DNA from: Dendrocalamus latiflorus
Lineage: Eukaryota; Streptophyta; Magnoliopsida; Poales; Poaceae
Length of the DNA: 64,000 nucleotides
Assembly: GCA_017311315.1 (NCBI GenBank)
Contig: CM029654.1
Location: forward strand, 28,872,778 to 28,936,777
Reading direction: 5' to 3'
Below are positions 53,883 to 64,000 of this stretch, one piece after another (within the stretch, counting starts at the first letter, position 1; each line of letters starts with the position of its first letter). Both the position numbers and the translations under genes were made by a program. Under the pieces are notes generated by a model, which was given only the letters and a program-made list of their open reading frames with translations, was not told where the DNA came from and did no database searches.

Positions 53883-56298
53883 CTAATATGACATTTCTAC
53901 TTAAGGACAAGGTGGTTATCATTTTATGTACCTTTAGTTGTTGGGTAGTGCAGATCAAGTATTAAAGGAAAAGATTATATATGCCTATATTTAAGTGATA
54001 GCCTGGCTTGCTATTTAATTAAATTTACCATTGATATTTATTTGATGATGGCATGATGAACATTAGGGCATATATCATAATTAAGGTTAATCTTTATTAA
54101 GGTTGAATATTTAATCAAAGCCGCTCTTTCTATATTAATACCTTTAATTAATAATTAGATTTAATATAGACAATAAAGGTTCATTACCTTTTCATATGTG
54201 GTATTTAACTAAATATTAAATCCTAAATAACCTTATTCACATCCTAATGTAATTTATTGGCTTCCATGGATTAATCCTAGATTTAAAATCTCTAATAATC
54301 TTATTTACCTTCTAATTAAATAATATTAGCTTCTCTACATTACTCCCTAACTTTCACTGATTTTTCTTAATTGGAAGGGACTACAAAAATTTAAATCACA
54401 AATGGGAGAAAAGGGTGCGGCCGGCCGAGTTCGATCAGGGGAGCTGAGGCTGTGATTCTTAAATGCGCTGAGTGAGCCAAGTGGGCCGAAGGCCTGGGCT
54501 GACAAGAGGGGAGTAGGAAATAAAGTGAGCCATGCAAAGGGGAGGGGCCAAACAGAGGAACCCGGCGGCCTTTGGCGCCGAGCTCGCCGGCGGCGAACGG
54601 TGGCCGGGGAGGCGTTAGTACCCGGCAAAATGGGTTGTGCTAGAGACGGAGAAGCTAGTGGTGGCGGTGAGTTGGCCGGAGCGGCGGCGAGGCGGGCGTG
54701 TGACGGCGCGGGGCGGCCGGCGGTGAGGTGGGAACGGGGTCGGCGGCGCCGGAGGGGAGGAGGAGGGGATTTGGGCATGCGTGAGCTGGAGACGGGTAGG
54801 TGGGGGCTTACCGTGCTGTCCATTGAGTTGGGGGAGGTCCCAGGCCGGCCGGCGACGGGAGCCATGGCGGCGTGGAGGAGCTGCTCGGTGCCGACGAGCT
54901 CGGGTGGAGGAGGAGCGCCGGCGATGGTCGGAGGAGGTCCGGGACGCCGAGGAGCCACTCCAACCGCGAAGAATCGAAGGGAGCTCGTTCGTGGAGGGAA
55001 CGGCGGCGGTGGCGGCACGTTAGACCAGCGGTGAGGAAAACCGGCCGTGCGGCGAGCCGGGTGCACCGCAATCCAATTAATTTGGATAGGGGGTAGATGG
55101 GGAGCAGGGACGCGGAATGACGTGGTTTTCTTGGCCGGGGATTCGTCGGAGAGCCGGAATGGCAGGGCGCCGGCGAGGCGTTTCACGGCGCTGGGCGGGC
55201 GTGCAGCCAAACTAGTGATGGGCGAGCAGGGAAATGAGGAGGAGGCGCCAGGAGGCCTAGAGGGGGTCCGAGGTTTCTTATAGCATAGAGGAGGGGATCC
55301 GTTATGGTCAACGACTGAAGCGAGGCGTGGCATGGGCGGGCGACGGGCGCGCCCAGGGCATGGCTCCTGATAAGGTGACGACGAGGTGACCCAACGGACA
55401 GGGCACGGGCACACACTGCGGCTGCAGGGGAGGAGTTGGCGACGCGACAGAGGCGCTGTGGCTGATGCCAGAGGGCGACGGGAGCAGGTCAGGAGCGAAG
55501 TGAAAGCAGAGCAGAGGCAATGAGGAGGGAGAAGGGTCAGCGTAGAGGAGGAAAAGAGGGGGCGTTCGGGCGTGATGGCATAGCAGGGCCGTGCCGTGCG
55601 ACAGAGAAAAAGGGGCGCCGCTCGCGCTGCATGAGCGCCACGGGGAGGCGAGGCAGAGCGCGACAGAGAGGAAAAGAAATGGCGCTGGCGCACCAGGGGG
55701 GAGAAGGAAGAGAGGAAAGAGGGAGGGGGCGGTCCCGTGCGTAGGGAAAAGAGAGGAGAGAAGGAAGGGGTGGGGCCCGCATGTAAGAGGAAGAGAGGGT
55801 AAGGGTAAGAGTAGAAAAAAAGGCTGCAGCCATGATTTTGGAAAATAGGGGAAATATGGATGATAAACTGGGAAGTTGAATTTTTATTTCACATTCAAGA
55901 TTATTAGTTTCAGTTCTTGCATAAATTTAGGTTTAAATTTTCCAACCAATTAAAATGTGAGTTGTTAATATTCCCTTAGTCATTACTTCTTGAACTGGAT
56001 TTCGAATTTTAATGTCCATTATGTAATACCTAAGTTTTTAGTTTGGATATTATCTTATTGACTAGAATTTGTATTCAAGGTGTGGGCATTTTAATTCCAT
56101 GATCTGTAGTGACACTTTCCGTTTTATAATTTACAATATTATTATTTGCATTTGGGAGTAATCCTGGTCATTAACTTGTACGGTATAAAACTCAAAAGAT
56201 TTCAAATGAACATTCAAAAGAAATTGGTGTGCTAGCAAAATGCAAGAAAAATTTTAAAAAGTCCACATTTTTGAATTCTCGAAATCTAGGATGTTACA
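50505..56298 (-). repeat. 5.8-kb solo LTR, gypsy, related to element A
   Basis: Bordered by TGTAGAAGCC (50505) and GATGTTACA (56298) with target duplication TGTAC on both sides (50500-50504 and 56299-56303). Removing it with one TSD copy restores the RT frame of C. There is no PBS, PPT or coding domain and no second LTR, so it is a solo LTR. Its layout parallels the LTRs of A: AT-rich plus-strand left part, shared words such as CTATTCGAATAGTTTT (52201) and GGTTCAACATGATCAAAG (53036), a CpG-rich block (54400-55830) and the TGTAACATCC border in minus sense. At 5794 bp it is about twice the LTR of A and of the size reported for LARD-type LTRs. Confidence 0.85.
53834..53881. repeat. (AT)n microsatellite
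   Basis: About 23 uninterrupted AT units inside the solo LTR. Confidence 0.95.
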
Positions 56299-56942
56299 TG
56301 TACCTCACTGCCTCGAGACCGGACATACACTTCTCCGTGTGTCTTTGTGCCCGGTTTCAGGCTTCTCCTCGCGTATCTCACCGCCAGGCGGTGAAGCGCA
56401 TCCTTCGGTACCTTCGAGCTACCATTGACTATGGTATCTGGTACTCTTCCTCATCCTGTCTTTCCTTGAGAGCCTATTCGGACGCAGACTTTGCTGGCTG
56501 TAGGATAGATAGGAAGAGCACTTCGGGCACCTGCCAGTTCATTGGCACTTCTCTCGTTTCCTGGTCTTCAAGGAAGCAGTCCGGTGTTGCACAGTCCACC
56601 GCAGAGGCCGAGTACGTTGCTGCAGCTAGTTGCTGTAGCCAAGTGCTTTGGATGGCCTCGACCCTGCGGGACTTTGGGTTAGCCATAGACAGTGTTCCAC
56701 TCTTTTGTGATAACACTTCTGCGATTAACATCGCTAAGAACCCAGTGCAGCACTCTCGGACCAAGCATATCGATATCCGTTATCACTTCCTTAGAGACCA
56801 TGTAGAGAAGGGTGACATCGTGCTCCATTTTGTGGAGAGTGACCACCAGTTGGCTGATATCTTCACCAAGCCTTTGGATAGTTCGAGGTTTTCAGCTCTG
56901 CGGGGAGAGCTTGGGGTGGTCTGTCCTTATGGACTGTTGTGA
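56299..56942 (+). pseudogene. RT C-terminus and RNase H (element C, 3' part)
   Basis: Continues the pol frame after the solo LTR: YLTASRPDIHFSVCLCARFQ, VKRILRYLRATIDYGIWYS, DRKSTSGTCQFIG, STAEAEYVAAASCCSQVLWM, NPVQHSRTKHIDIRYHFLRD, ADIFTKPLDSSRF, stop at 56940-56942. RNase H landmarks are intact. The full pol would be about 1,060 codons without the insertion. Confidence 0.9.
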
Positions 56943-58651
56943 GGGGGAGTTTGTACTTTACTGCTTTACTATTTTTATTATGCTCTAACTCCTTTTCTGA
57001 TTGCATTGCATACGGGTGCATTGGGTTAGTCCTTCTAGCATAGGTTAGAGTGTTTCTCTAGTCTAGTTGCTTAGCTGTCTTCTTCTCATCTTGTGACCTA
57101 GGGTTCTGCTCTATTAGCCGCTTCTCTTCTCTTACTAGGTTGAGCCCACTCACTGCTTTCAGGTTCTAGCAAGGGTCGGGCCACCCTTGGGTAGACGGGG
57201 TACGTGTTTGCTCCCTAGTGAGGTAGATTACCGTCTAATAGTCCTAGTGTCATATGGGGTAGATGAGAGTCAGTCTGAGCCATAGTATCCTTTATATCTT
57301 ATCTATGCTTTAAGGACTGCCTGTTTGGTGTTTTCTTTCCCAGCTTCTCGATTTTATTGCTTTGGTTCAGGGGGAGTTCTTTTGGAAGCTTCTGGAGCTT
57401 AATATTGACTTAACTCAACTTGAACTAAAAGTTGCATCTAATGTTGAGGGGGAGCTGGACTTTCTTGCATTTTCAGCATTCTAGCATTGTAATCAATCTG
57501 CATTGAGCCTTGATTATTATCCTGTTATGACATGCTTCAATGCTTTACACCTTGCCATGACTTGTGCTTAGCTTGCTAGATTTATCATGACCTCATATGT
57601 ATAGACTAGCTCTTTGCCATGATAAGTTAATTAAAATTGCTCAACTTGAATTAAAACTTGTCATGCTAGCATTTGAGTCTAGTCTCTCTTGAGCTATCCC
57701 TTTATGATTCATGCCATGTCAAGTAGGCCAAGTTGAGCGTTGAATCTCTATTGAGCCATAGTTTGAGTTGTTTTAGTCTCTTGATGATACATGAGTTAGT
57801 ACAAAATGTTAAAAAACAAAAAGATCTCTTTTGTGCGAAAAAACTGATTTCACCAATTCTTTCCTATGAGACGGCTTGCCATTGCACTTGGCACGAACTT
57901 AGGGGAAGTTTTGGATGACCTAGAGTATCTTCTTAAGCTGCTTGCTTGGAGTAGTCGCATAAGGCTTGAGATCTAGCACATGATAAAACAAAAATCTGGT
58001 TGGCAACAACCATGAATTTCAAAAGAAAATATGTCATTTGTGCTCCATTTGCTTAAGCTTCAAAAAGAACCAAGTACTTTAACCAAAGTTTCAATCTTGA
58101 GCTTATAGCACTCTATTTGGACTCAATGTTAGCTTCCTTGTTCCACTTAGCTCATTGACATGGCCTGCATCATCCTTGGATATCTCTAGTTAGACTTTGC
58201 TCATTGATGACTTGACTTGCTCACTAAAATGCATTACATTTCATATTGTCATCTATGTGCTCTAGCTGACTTACATATATGTTGTCATGATCTAGATAGC
58301 GTTTTATTGAGTTATGGCTTGGTGTATTACATTATGGTCATTATGGATAATTCTCATGGCTCTAAATGCTTGAATAAACAAACTTCAGCCATATTCATCC
58401 ATTATGTCATATTCTCTCTATTGCATCTTGATGTGTTTATTGCCAAAAGGGGGAGGATAGAGAAGAAAAAGTCTGTTGGGAACAGTTTAGAGCTTTGGAG
58501 ATCAATTTGCTCTTTCTTGTTGCTCTAGTGTTCCTTCTGTCGGCATGGTCATTAGCTTCATTCCCTTCTCTAGACCATGTTGGATTCTTCAAAATCAAAC
58601 TCATCTTAATGCTTTTTCTGAGTTTGTCAATATACTCATCAAGGGGGAGAT
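56943..58651 (+). other. Non-coding 3' region with repeated polypurine tracts (element C)
   Basis: About 1.7 kb without ORF. GGGGGAG-containing tracts occur at 56941-56949, 57369-57375, 57446-57454, 58445-58455 and 58641-58650. The last (CAAGGGGGAGAT) abuts the 3' LTR and is the functional PPT. Multiple PPT copies here are a recognised Sirevirus feature. Confidence 0.8.
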
Positions 58652-60352
58652 TGAGAGACCATGTGGTCGTGACTCCATGTGAATGATGAGTAATTGACAA
58701 AGGTTTAGGATAGTCGAGTTTGGATTGTGTGGTCGGACCATGTCGTTGCAGGGTGCAATGGGCTAGGTCGGACTTTGGTCAAACTTGGTCGTATGGGTTT
58801 AGGACGCCTATTCTTGGTTTCGACAGGTTTGGACTTTATCTGTGGTAAGTGTGATATTCATGTATCGAGCGGTGCTATTTGACGTGTTTCTTGTCTGTGT
58901 GACTGCAGGACGTCGAGTTGGAGTCGTGGCGAGACACGGTGGACCGGACTAGGCGTAGGTGGCGCTGAGGTCAGAACGGTCGGGATGTGTCGAAGACGAC
59001 GTGGACTCGAGGTGGTTGCGAGGCGTGCGAGGCAATGAGCGCGGAAGCTTCCCGGAAGGTGCAGGAGGGGCGAAACGGGAATTTCGCAAGGCTGCACAAG
59101 CGGGAGCGGGCTCCGTTGGACGTAGCGGGCGTAACGGGGCGGAGACCCGTTAGCCAAGCGCTATAAAAGGAGAGGAGGGGCTGCATGCCCACTTGAGCAC
59201 TTGAGGAGAATTAGGGTTTGCTAGAGTCAAAAGAGGCTTTGGGAGTTTGTTTTGGCTTTAGGCTTTAGTGGGTGAGAGTGGTTGGAGAGGCAGAGTGTGC
59301 TCCCTCTGTCCCCTTCGATGGGTTCGAGATTGAACAGAGTGTTCTTCTCCCTTCCTAAGCATGTATGGGTTGTGTTCTTGAGGTCTAGGGAGAGGGAGAG
59401 GATGAGTTGAGGATCTTGTAATCATTCCTCTTGTATCAATCATGTATCTCCTTTCCTCTCTATCAATATGAGATGGTTTTGGCTGAATTTGATCAAGTCT
59501 CAGGCCCTCTGTGGTTTTTGCCCTTCGATGGTTTCTAGGCTTGCTTTTTGACCTTTTTGAGGTTCTTGTTCTTTCTTGCTGGGAAGGCCCAAAATGGGTT
59601 GCTCTATGTTGGGATGATGCCTCAAGATCATTTGATCAAGTTTCCCAAGAGCAAACTTCATTTTAATTTCATATTTCGTTTTTGAGCCTCCCCTGTTCAT
59701 GTGTTGCCTTCCTAGGTTTTGGTGCTGTTCTTGATTCCCTTGTTGAGATGGCTTGAAATTTGGTATGAAGAGTCCAGAGGCTATTAATTAGCTACCCTCA
59801 AAATTTCATAGCCAAAGGATCAACGGTTGGGGAGTAATTTGGTTTTTGGCTCGGTTCTTGCAAGATTTCAGATTTTTACCCAAATCTGAAATTCTTGTTT
59901 CTTGGAGGGGGTTTTCTTGAAATTGGCTCTTGGCTTAGTCTTCTGGGAGTGTTCCCTAGCTATCCTCAAAGTTTCCCAAGCCAAGAATCCAAGAATCATT
60001 GTGAATCTCTCAGTTTTCATAAAATCTCGTTTGCTGTTTTTCTCGAGAGGTACTACCGCTCCTGGAGAGGTACTACCGCTCAAAGGTACTACCGCTCGGA
60101 CCAGCGGTACTACCGCTCAGCGGTACTACCGCCCGTCTCAGCGGTACTACCGCTTGAGGCCAGAATTTTTCCGATTTGATTTTTCTCGCTTGCTGGCCTC
60201 TGTATTTGTGTTTTTCCTGCTGCTGGGGTGTCTTGTGAGCACTGGTCTTCTACCTTCATAGCTCCCATAGCTATTGGAGAAGAAGATACGTGTTGGGGGC
60301 GATTTTTAGAAAGCGACATTCACCCCCCCTCTGTCGCCATTTTGGTCCTACA
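58652..60352 (+). repeat. Element C 3' LTR
   Basis: 1701 bp; has a short deletion relative to the 5' LTR near 58854 and one fewer unit of the GAGAGGTACTACCGCTCCTG repeat. Confidence 0.93.
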
Positions 60353-61631
60353 GGTTTGTAGCTCCCGTGTCCACGAACCAGGTGTGGTCATTGTCGGCTC
60401 CATCCATGCCGAGTAACATCTGGTCATGCACCCGCGTTGATGCCTCCACTCGAGCCTTGATGGGTGACCCATCGCTTCCACTGGTCGGTGAGTGCACCTC
60501 CAATGATGTCTTCTCCCTGCGCAGCACGGTCCGCGTCGTCATGCCACAAACTTGTGCCATGAGAACTGTTGGCTCATCGTCTTCATTCTGCGTCAGTAGT
60601 TGTTTGTCGTCGCGTCTCGGTTGGCGGCATTCTCTGGCCCAATGACCGTGTTTGCCACAATTCCGGCACTTGTCATCGCGGCGCGGCCGACTCCTGCTTT
60701 CACGTCCACTAGGGTTACCGCGTCCAGTGTTGACGCTTCGATCGCCTGTGCTGCCGCGCCCATCATCATCAGTGCCCCTGTGATCACCACGCCCATCATC
60801 ATCGGCACGCCTGTGATCTCCGCGCCCACGACGTCAATTTCCGCCGCCTGTGCGAAAATTCTTCGAAGATCCACTTCCCGGTAGGCGATCCTTGTACCGG
60901 GCAACCCATTCCTCCTCAGTGAGGTAGAGTTTGCCTCCCGCGCTTGGACGTGCTCCTTCGTTCAACCGATCTTCAGCCGCCTTGAGATGTCCTGCCACTT
61001 CTTCAACTGACAGCGTCTCCAGATCGAGTAAGGTTTCAATAGAGAGAGCGAGCTGGTTGAATTGGGGAGGAACAACACGCAGCATCTTCTGAACCACCCT
61101 GGGCTCCTCAATGTCGACGTCGAGTATCTTCAGTGCGCTGACGAGACCTGTGAGACGCATAGTGAAATCGTCCACTGTTTCGCCGTTGCGAACTGAGAAG
61201 TCCTCGAATTCTCGCCGGAGTTACTGCTCCTTGGCTCTTCGGACTCTGTCAACGCCAACACGCATCGTCTTGATGGTGTCCCACGCATCCTTCGCGCTGG
61301 GTTTGTTGGCGATCACAGAGATCATCTCCGACGGCACCGCATGACAAATGGCCTCCAGCGCCATCATATCCTCCTGCGGTTCAGCCTCGCCGGACTCAAC
61401 AATGCTCCACAGTCCCCTTGCCTGAAGCATCACCTTCATGAGTGCAGACCAGTCGCCGTAGTTGGTTCGTGTTAGCATCGGATACACCGTGCCTCCACCA
61501 ACCTCCCTCACCACCTTCTGTACCACCAGGGTCTGACTGCCGCTACCGCTACCGCCGGTGCCGTCTTGATGCGCTCCAGAGTGGAAAGGTGTGAGAGAGC
61601 GTTGTGGTGAAAGGGAGCGACTTCCGGCCAT
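60353..61631 (-). pseudogene. Gag and protease N-terminus (element D)
   Basis: ATG at 61631. MLTRTNYGDWSALMKVMLQA, a GLWSIVESGEAE stretch and KDAWDTIKTMRVGVDRVRRA form the UBN2-type Gag. An in-frame TAA near 61220 interrupts it and the frame continues with a DDFTMRLTGLVSAL stretch and LNEGARPSAGGKLYLTEEEW. A TGA near 60832 follows, then an Arg/Gly/Asp repeat (GRGDHRRADDDGRGDHRGT). The CCHC knuckle CRNCGKHGHWAREC is near 60660. The protease start WFVDTGATN is cut by element C at 60353. Confidence 0.87.
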
Positions 61632-61652
61632 CTAGGATCGAGCACTACACAA

Positions 61653-61664
61653 GCTCTGATACCA
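61653..61664 (-). other. Element D primer binding site
   Basis: On the minus strand, TGGTATCAGAGC lies two bases from the LTR border; it matches initiator Met tRNA. Confidence 0.9.
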
Positions 61665-61666
61665 AA

Positions 61667-62066
61667 TGTTAGCCGAAAGTCCTCACTGATGCACACAGAG
61701 AACAAAAACTCGGACTGCAGACTACACTTTGTGTTTTCGGGAAATGAACAGTAACTGAAGAATATAGGAAACTTCAGAGAAACCAAGGTTTTGTATTGGA
61801 CTGCTAGAGCAATGAGAAATAGTGAATGAGCACATTTTATTCAGGGTCTTCTTCCCTTTTTATAAAGCAAAGATAACCAACTACAAGCATGCATCTATTT
61901 TGATGCTTATGATCCAAAGAACTCGGTCTACGCTACTGAATCGGAAAAACTCAGTTTGGCCTATTCTACTGAACTGAACTACCTCAGTCTACATGTTCCT
62001 ACTCTTACGCATTTCATCCTGATAACCATGTCTCTCCTAGACTGAGCAAACAAGAATTAGTCAACA
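61667..62066 (-). repeat. Element D 5' LTR
   Basis: 400 bp, same length as the partner; TATA-like TATAAAAAG in minus sense at about 61856-61864. Confidence 0.92.
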
Positions 62067-62070
62067 CCGA

Positions 62071-62418
62071 ATCCTGGAACATGTCTGGGCACCGCACACT
62101 GGCTCTTTCATGGGAATGAACCAAGTTTGCACACGTTGATGTAAGCGTCGACACATCGGCGCGACCAAGCTCCCCCTTGACGAGCTCCCCCCTGTCATCC
62201 GAGTGGAGTCCTTGTCCAGTGTGTGCATAGCAGAGAAGAGCGGGACCGTGCTTGCCCTCTACTATTCGGACCCTAACCGTGCGTATGTGCTTGACCTCCA
62301 ATCTGGGTCGATGACTGAGGTAGCAGATTGGAAACGGTGGTTCAACTATATGACAGTTGTGCCCTACGAGATCAACCGGCTCGTGTTCTTCATGTCTCGG
62401 CTGGGTGGCCGGCTGTAG
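62071..62418 (+). pseudogene. Host exon, downstream half (F-box-associated-like)
   Basis: Resumes the frame cut at 39739: ILEHVWAPHTGSFMGMNQV, an in-frame TGA near 62128, then in the same frame TKLPLDELPPVIRVE, SVCIAEKSGTVLALYYSD, AYVLDLQSGSMTEVADW, VVPYEINRLVFFMSRLG and the stop at 62416-62418. The pattern of short beta-strand phrases with a 'VLDLQSG' repeat end resembles C-terminal regions of grass F-box proteins; this is a likeness from memory, not a proven assignment. The lone TGA marks it as a pseudogene, or as an intron border I did not resolve. Confidence 0.45.
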
Positions 62419-64000
62419 CTGGCCTGCATGTCTGGATTAAGTACTTTTGCAGTTTGCAATATGTTTTACCAGTTCACAACTTCATATGTGACTATGTTTC
62501 TCATATGATCTTGCTTGCTAATTGAAAGGTCTTCATACATCTCTAGGTGCAATATGTGGTTATGGCATTTCGCCCCCTAGAAATTTAGAAAAGAAAGTTT
62601 ATTCTCTTGCAAGCACTAAACTGTACTTTTTAGAAGTAGCCCAGTGTCCATGCAATTTAGAATCGTGGTTTGCAATCCTAACATGAATATTGTAGGTGGT
62701 GGTTATGTAAATATTATTTCATTTATTTCTACTTCTTGCATTTATTTTAAAGTAAAATCCTAACATGTATCATAAATGTGTAACCAGCTTTACCATTTGA
62801 CATGGTTAGCACTTGCCTGCAACTGGCTAATTTTTAGTGTTCAGTTCGAGTCCACTTTGATATGTATCGTCCTGTGCAACTGCCATCAAGTGCTACCAAG
62901 AGTTTACATATTTTAATGTCTGTGATTTGCTATGGATAAAAAAAATCATATTATCCCAGCACGTCAAGATGATATTGTCGGAATTGGCCTGTCCGACCCA
63001 CGCCATCGGTTTTGCCTCCACGTACCCAGTAAACTTTTTTTTGTTAAGAGAATTTGTAGTGTGGTGGAATTTATTTTTTGGTAGATTAATTTATTTTTTG
63101 TTTTGGTTAGATATTTTTTAGGTATGTGCAAAGGAGAGCTGGGAGGGGCAGATGAACCACCACCACCAACTCCCTCTTTTAATTAGTACAGATTAGTAAA
63201 ATCGGTGCTCTTATAACCTGTTTCTGGTTCTTAAAAGATTCTGTAGGCTGATCAGACGATATTATATAGTTAGTGATAGTAGTTGTAGTATGCACATAAA
63301 TACTTGCACTCACTAATATTAACATGGATGCTAATACCTTCTGATTGGTTCTTGGTTTGTTAGGGATTGATTAGTCTCTTGGTTTGTCCTAAAAGTTGCC
63401 TTTTGATGAATGATTCCTTTACCTCTGATTTTCCTTCATTCCCCTTAAGATCTTGTGACCCATTTCTTCTTCTGTTAGAGCTGACTTTCTATGTTAGGTT
63501 TTCATGGACAAAATCGGCATACATATACTAGTATTTTTTATCAGTAGGTGATATTTTACTACAACAAGATTGTTTTTTGGAATATACATATGTCCTGTAG
63601 TTCCTCCAGAAGATTTTCATGACTGCAATCATTCTGAGTTTTAGTTCTTTAAAGCAGACTCTTGGTTAGCATAACCTTGTATTCTGCAGATATTCTGTTG
63701 TTTTTTCCATGTACTTAACAGTCAGTTTGTAAATAACAAGCAAAATAACCTTTTGTTGTAAGTTTTTATGTTTTGGCTCCAAATTGTGAAAATTTATTCT
63801 ACTAGCTCCAGATGTGGAATGAGCAGTCTTAGGAACTCACAAACCAGAGGCCTCTGAACCTTGCTCTGATCATGTGCTTTGCTAGTTGTTGGCGTGTTGC
63901 CACACCGCTGCGTTGATTCTATTGTTAACTCTATTCACATGAAACCTTGTTCTATCATGTGCCGACTGTTTTCCAATTTGGTTCGTGTTTGGTGTGGATG
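62419..64000. other. Right flank, no gene seen
   Basis: AT-rich; only short unsupported frames. The part just after 62418 could be the 3' UTR of the broken host exon. No repeat terminus with a target duplication was found. Confidence 0.5.

Larger units (their letters stand above)
43259..60352 (+). mobile_element. Sirevirus-like Ty1/copia retrotransposon (element C)
   Basis: Plus strand; LTRs 43259-44973 and 58652-60352 (TGAGAGACCATGTGG to GGTCCTACA). The TSD is GGTTC versus GGTTT, one mismatch; it is inserted in the protease motif of D. About 11.3 kb after removing the solo LTR inside it. The long Gag with coiled-coil extension, a 1.7-kb non-coding stretch with repeated GGGGGAG tracts before the 3' LTR, and overall size fit Sireviruses. 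Gag carries a stop and a frameshift. Pol is otherwise open up to the nested insertion. The LTRs differ by around 18 substitutions plus small indels over 1.7 kb. Confidence 0.9.
39740..62066 (-). mobile_element. Ty1/copia retrotransposon split by element C (element D)
   Basis: Perfect TSD CCGAA (39735-39739 and 62067-62071) and two 400-bp LTRs, TGTTAGCCGAAAGTCC to GTCAACA. About 5.2 kb without element C. Minus orientation: PBS beside the right LTR, PPT beside the left. Gag and protease lie right of C; the remainder of protease, integrase, RT and RNase H lie left. I count about eight differences between the LTRs (around 2%). Small size and short LTRs suit compact copia lineages; clade not assigned. 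Confidence 0.93.

Noticed and set aside
54347..55693. 448-codon open frame on the minus strand
   Set aside because: It lies in the CpG-rich block of the solo LTR, is dominated by Pro/Ser/Arg/Ala, and the opposite strand is also open. This is a composition effect.
50505..56298. A complete non-autonomous LTR element instead of a solo LTR
   Set aside because: I found no internal second TG...CA pair, PBS or PPT, and its layout follows a single LTR of element A.
60593..60904. 103-codon minus-strand frame with Met/Gly-rich sequence
   Set aside because: A shifted reading of the Arg/Gly/Asp repeat in the Gag of element D; the correct frame leads into the CCHC knuckle.

Overview
The window is plant nuclear DNA, almost certainly from a grass (Poaceae) with a large, repeat-rich genome. 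The evidence is Tekay-type Ty3/gypsy chromoviruses with very long GC-rich LTRs, Sirevirus-type Ty1/copia elements, a CACTA element with ATCACAGACGGTT subterminal repeats, and Tourist and hAT MITEs. About 50 of the 64 kb is transposable-element sequence, arranged in two nested stacks. I read the element boundaries from target-site duplications (TSDs), LTR termini, PBS and PPT sites. No tRNA, rRNA or CRISPR locus was seen.

Left flank (1-4.7 kb): old LTR debris, a non-autonomous hAT element (563-1930, 8-bp TSD ATGCAACC) carrying a repetitive coiled-coil ORF, a short membrane-protein-like gene fragment and a Tourist MITE (2945-3155, TSD TTA).

Stack 1 (4.7-27.4 kb): a CACTA element (4737-27370, TSD AGG) holds a broken minus-strand tnp2 transposase and a separate 175-codon ORF. 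It was entered by a Tekay-like gypsy element A (5219-22308, minus strand, TSD CTGTC). The left LTR of A was in turn entered by a gag-only LTR element N (5803-11254, TSD TAAAC). N carries one uninterrupted 884-codon ORF: a normal Gag and zinc knuckle followed by about 490 residues of unrecognised sequence where protease, RT and integrase would normally be. This is the most interesting object in the window.

Middle (27.4-39.7 kb): a host ORF on the minus strand, open across the junction, is split by a degenerate copia element B (27649-33149). Then come non-genic sequence, a second CACTA-like terminus (35269) between two 0.27-kb direct repeats, a truncated Sirevirus-like 3' end (36576 to about 38700) and a hAT MITE (38925-39190, TSD GTACAACA).

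Stack 2 (39.7-62.1 kb): an exon possibly from an F-box-type gene (39610-39739 joined to 62071-62418) is split by copia element D (minus strand, TSD CCGAA). D is split inside its protease motif by Sirevirus-like element C (43259-60352, plus strand). C is split inside its reverse transcriptase by a 5.8-kb solo LTR (50505-56298, TSD TGTAC) of a gypsy family structurally related to A. By hand count, LTR divergence is about 2% for D and about 1% for C, which fits the nesting order.

All recognisable pol genes are broken by stops or frameshifts. The only long intact retrotransposon ORF is the Gag fusion of N. The remaining right flank (62.4-64 kb) shows no gene.
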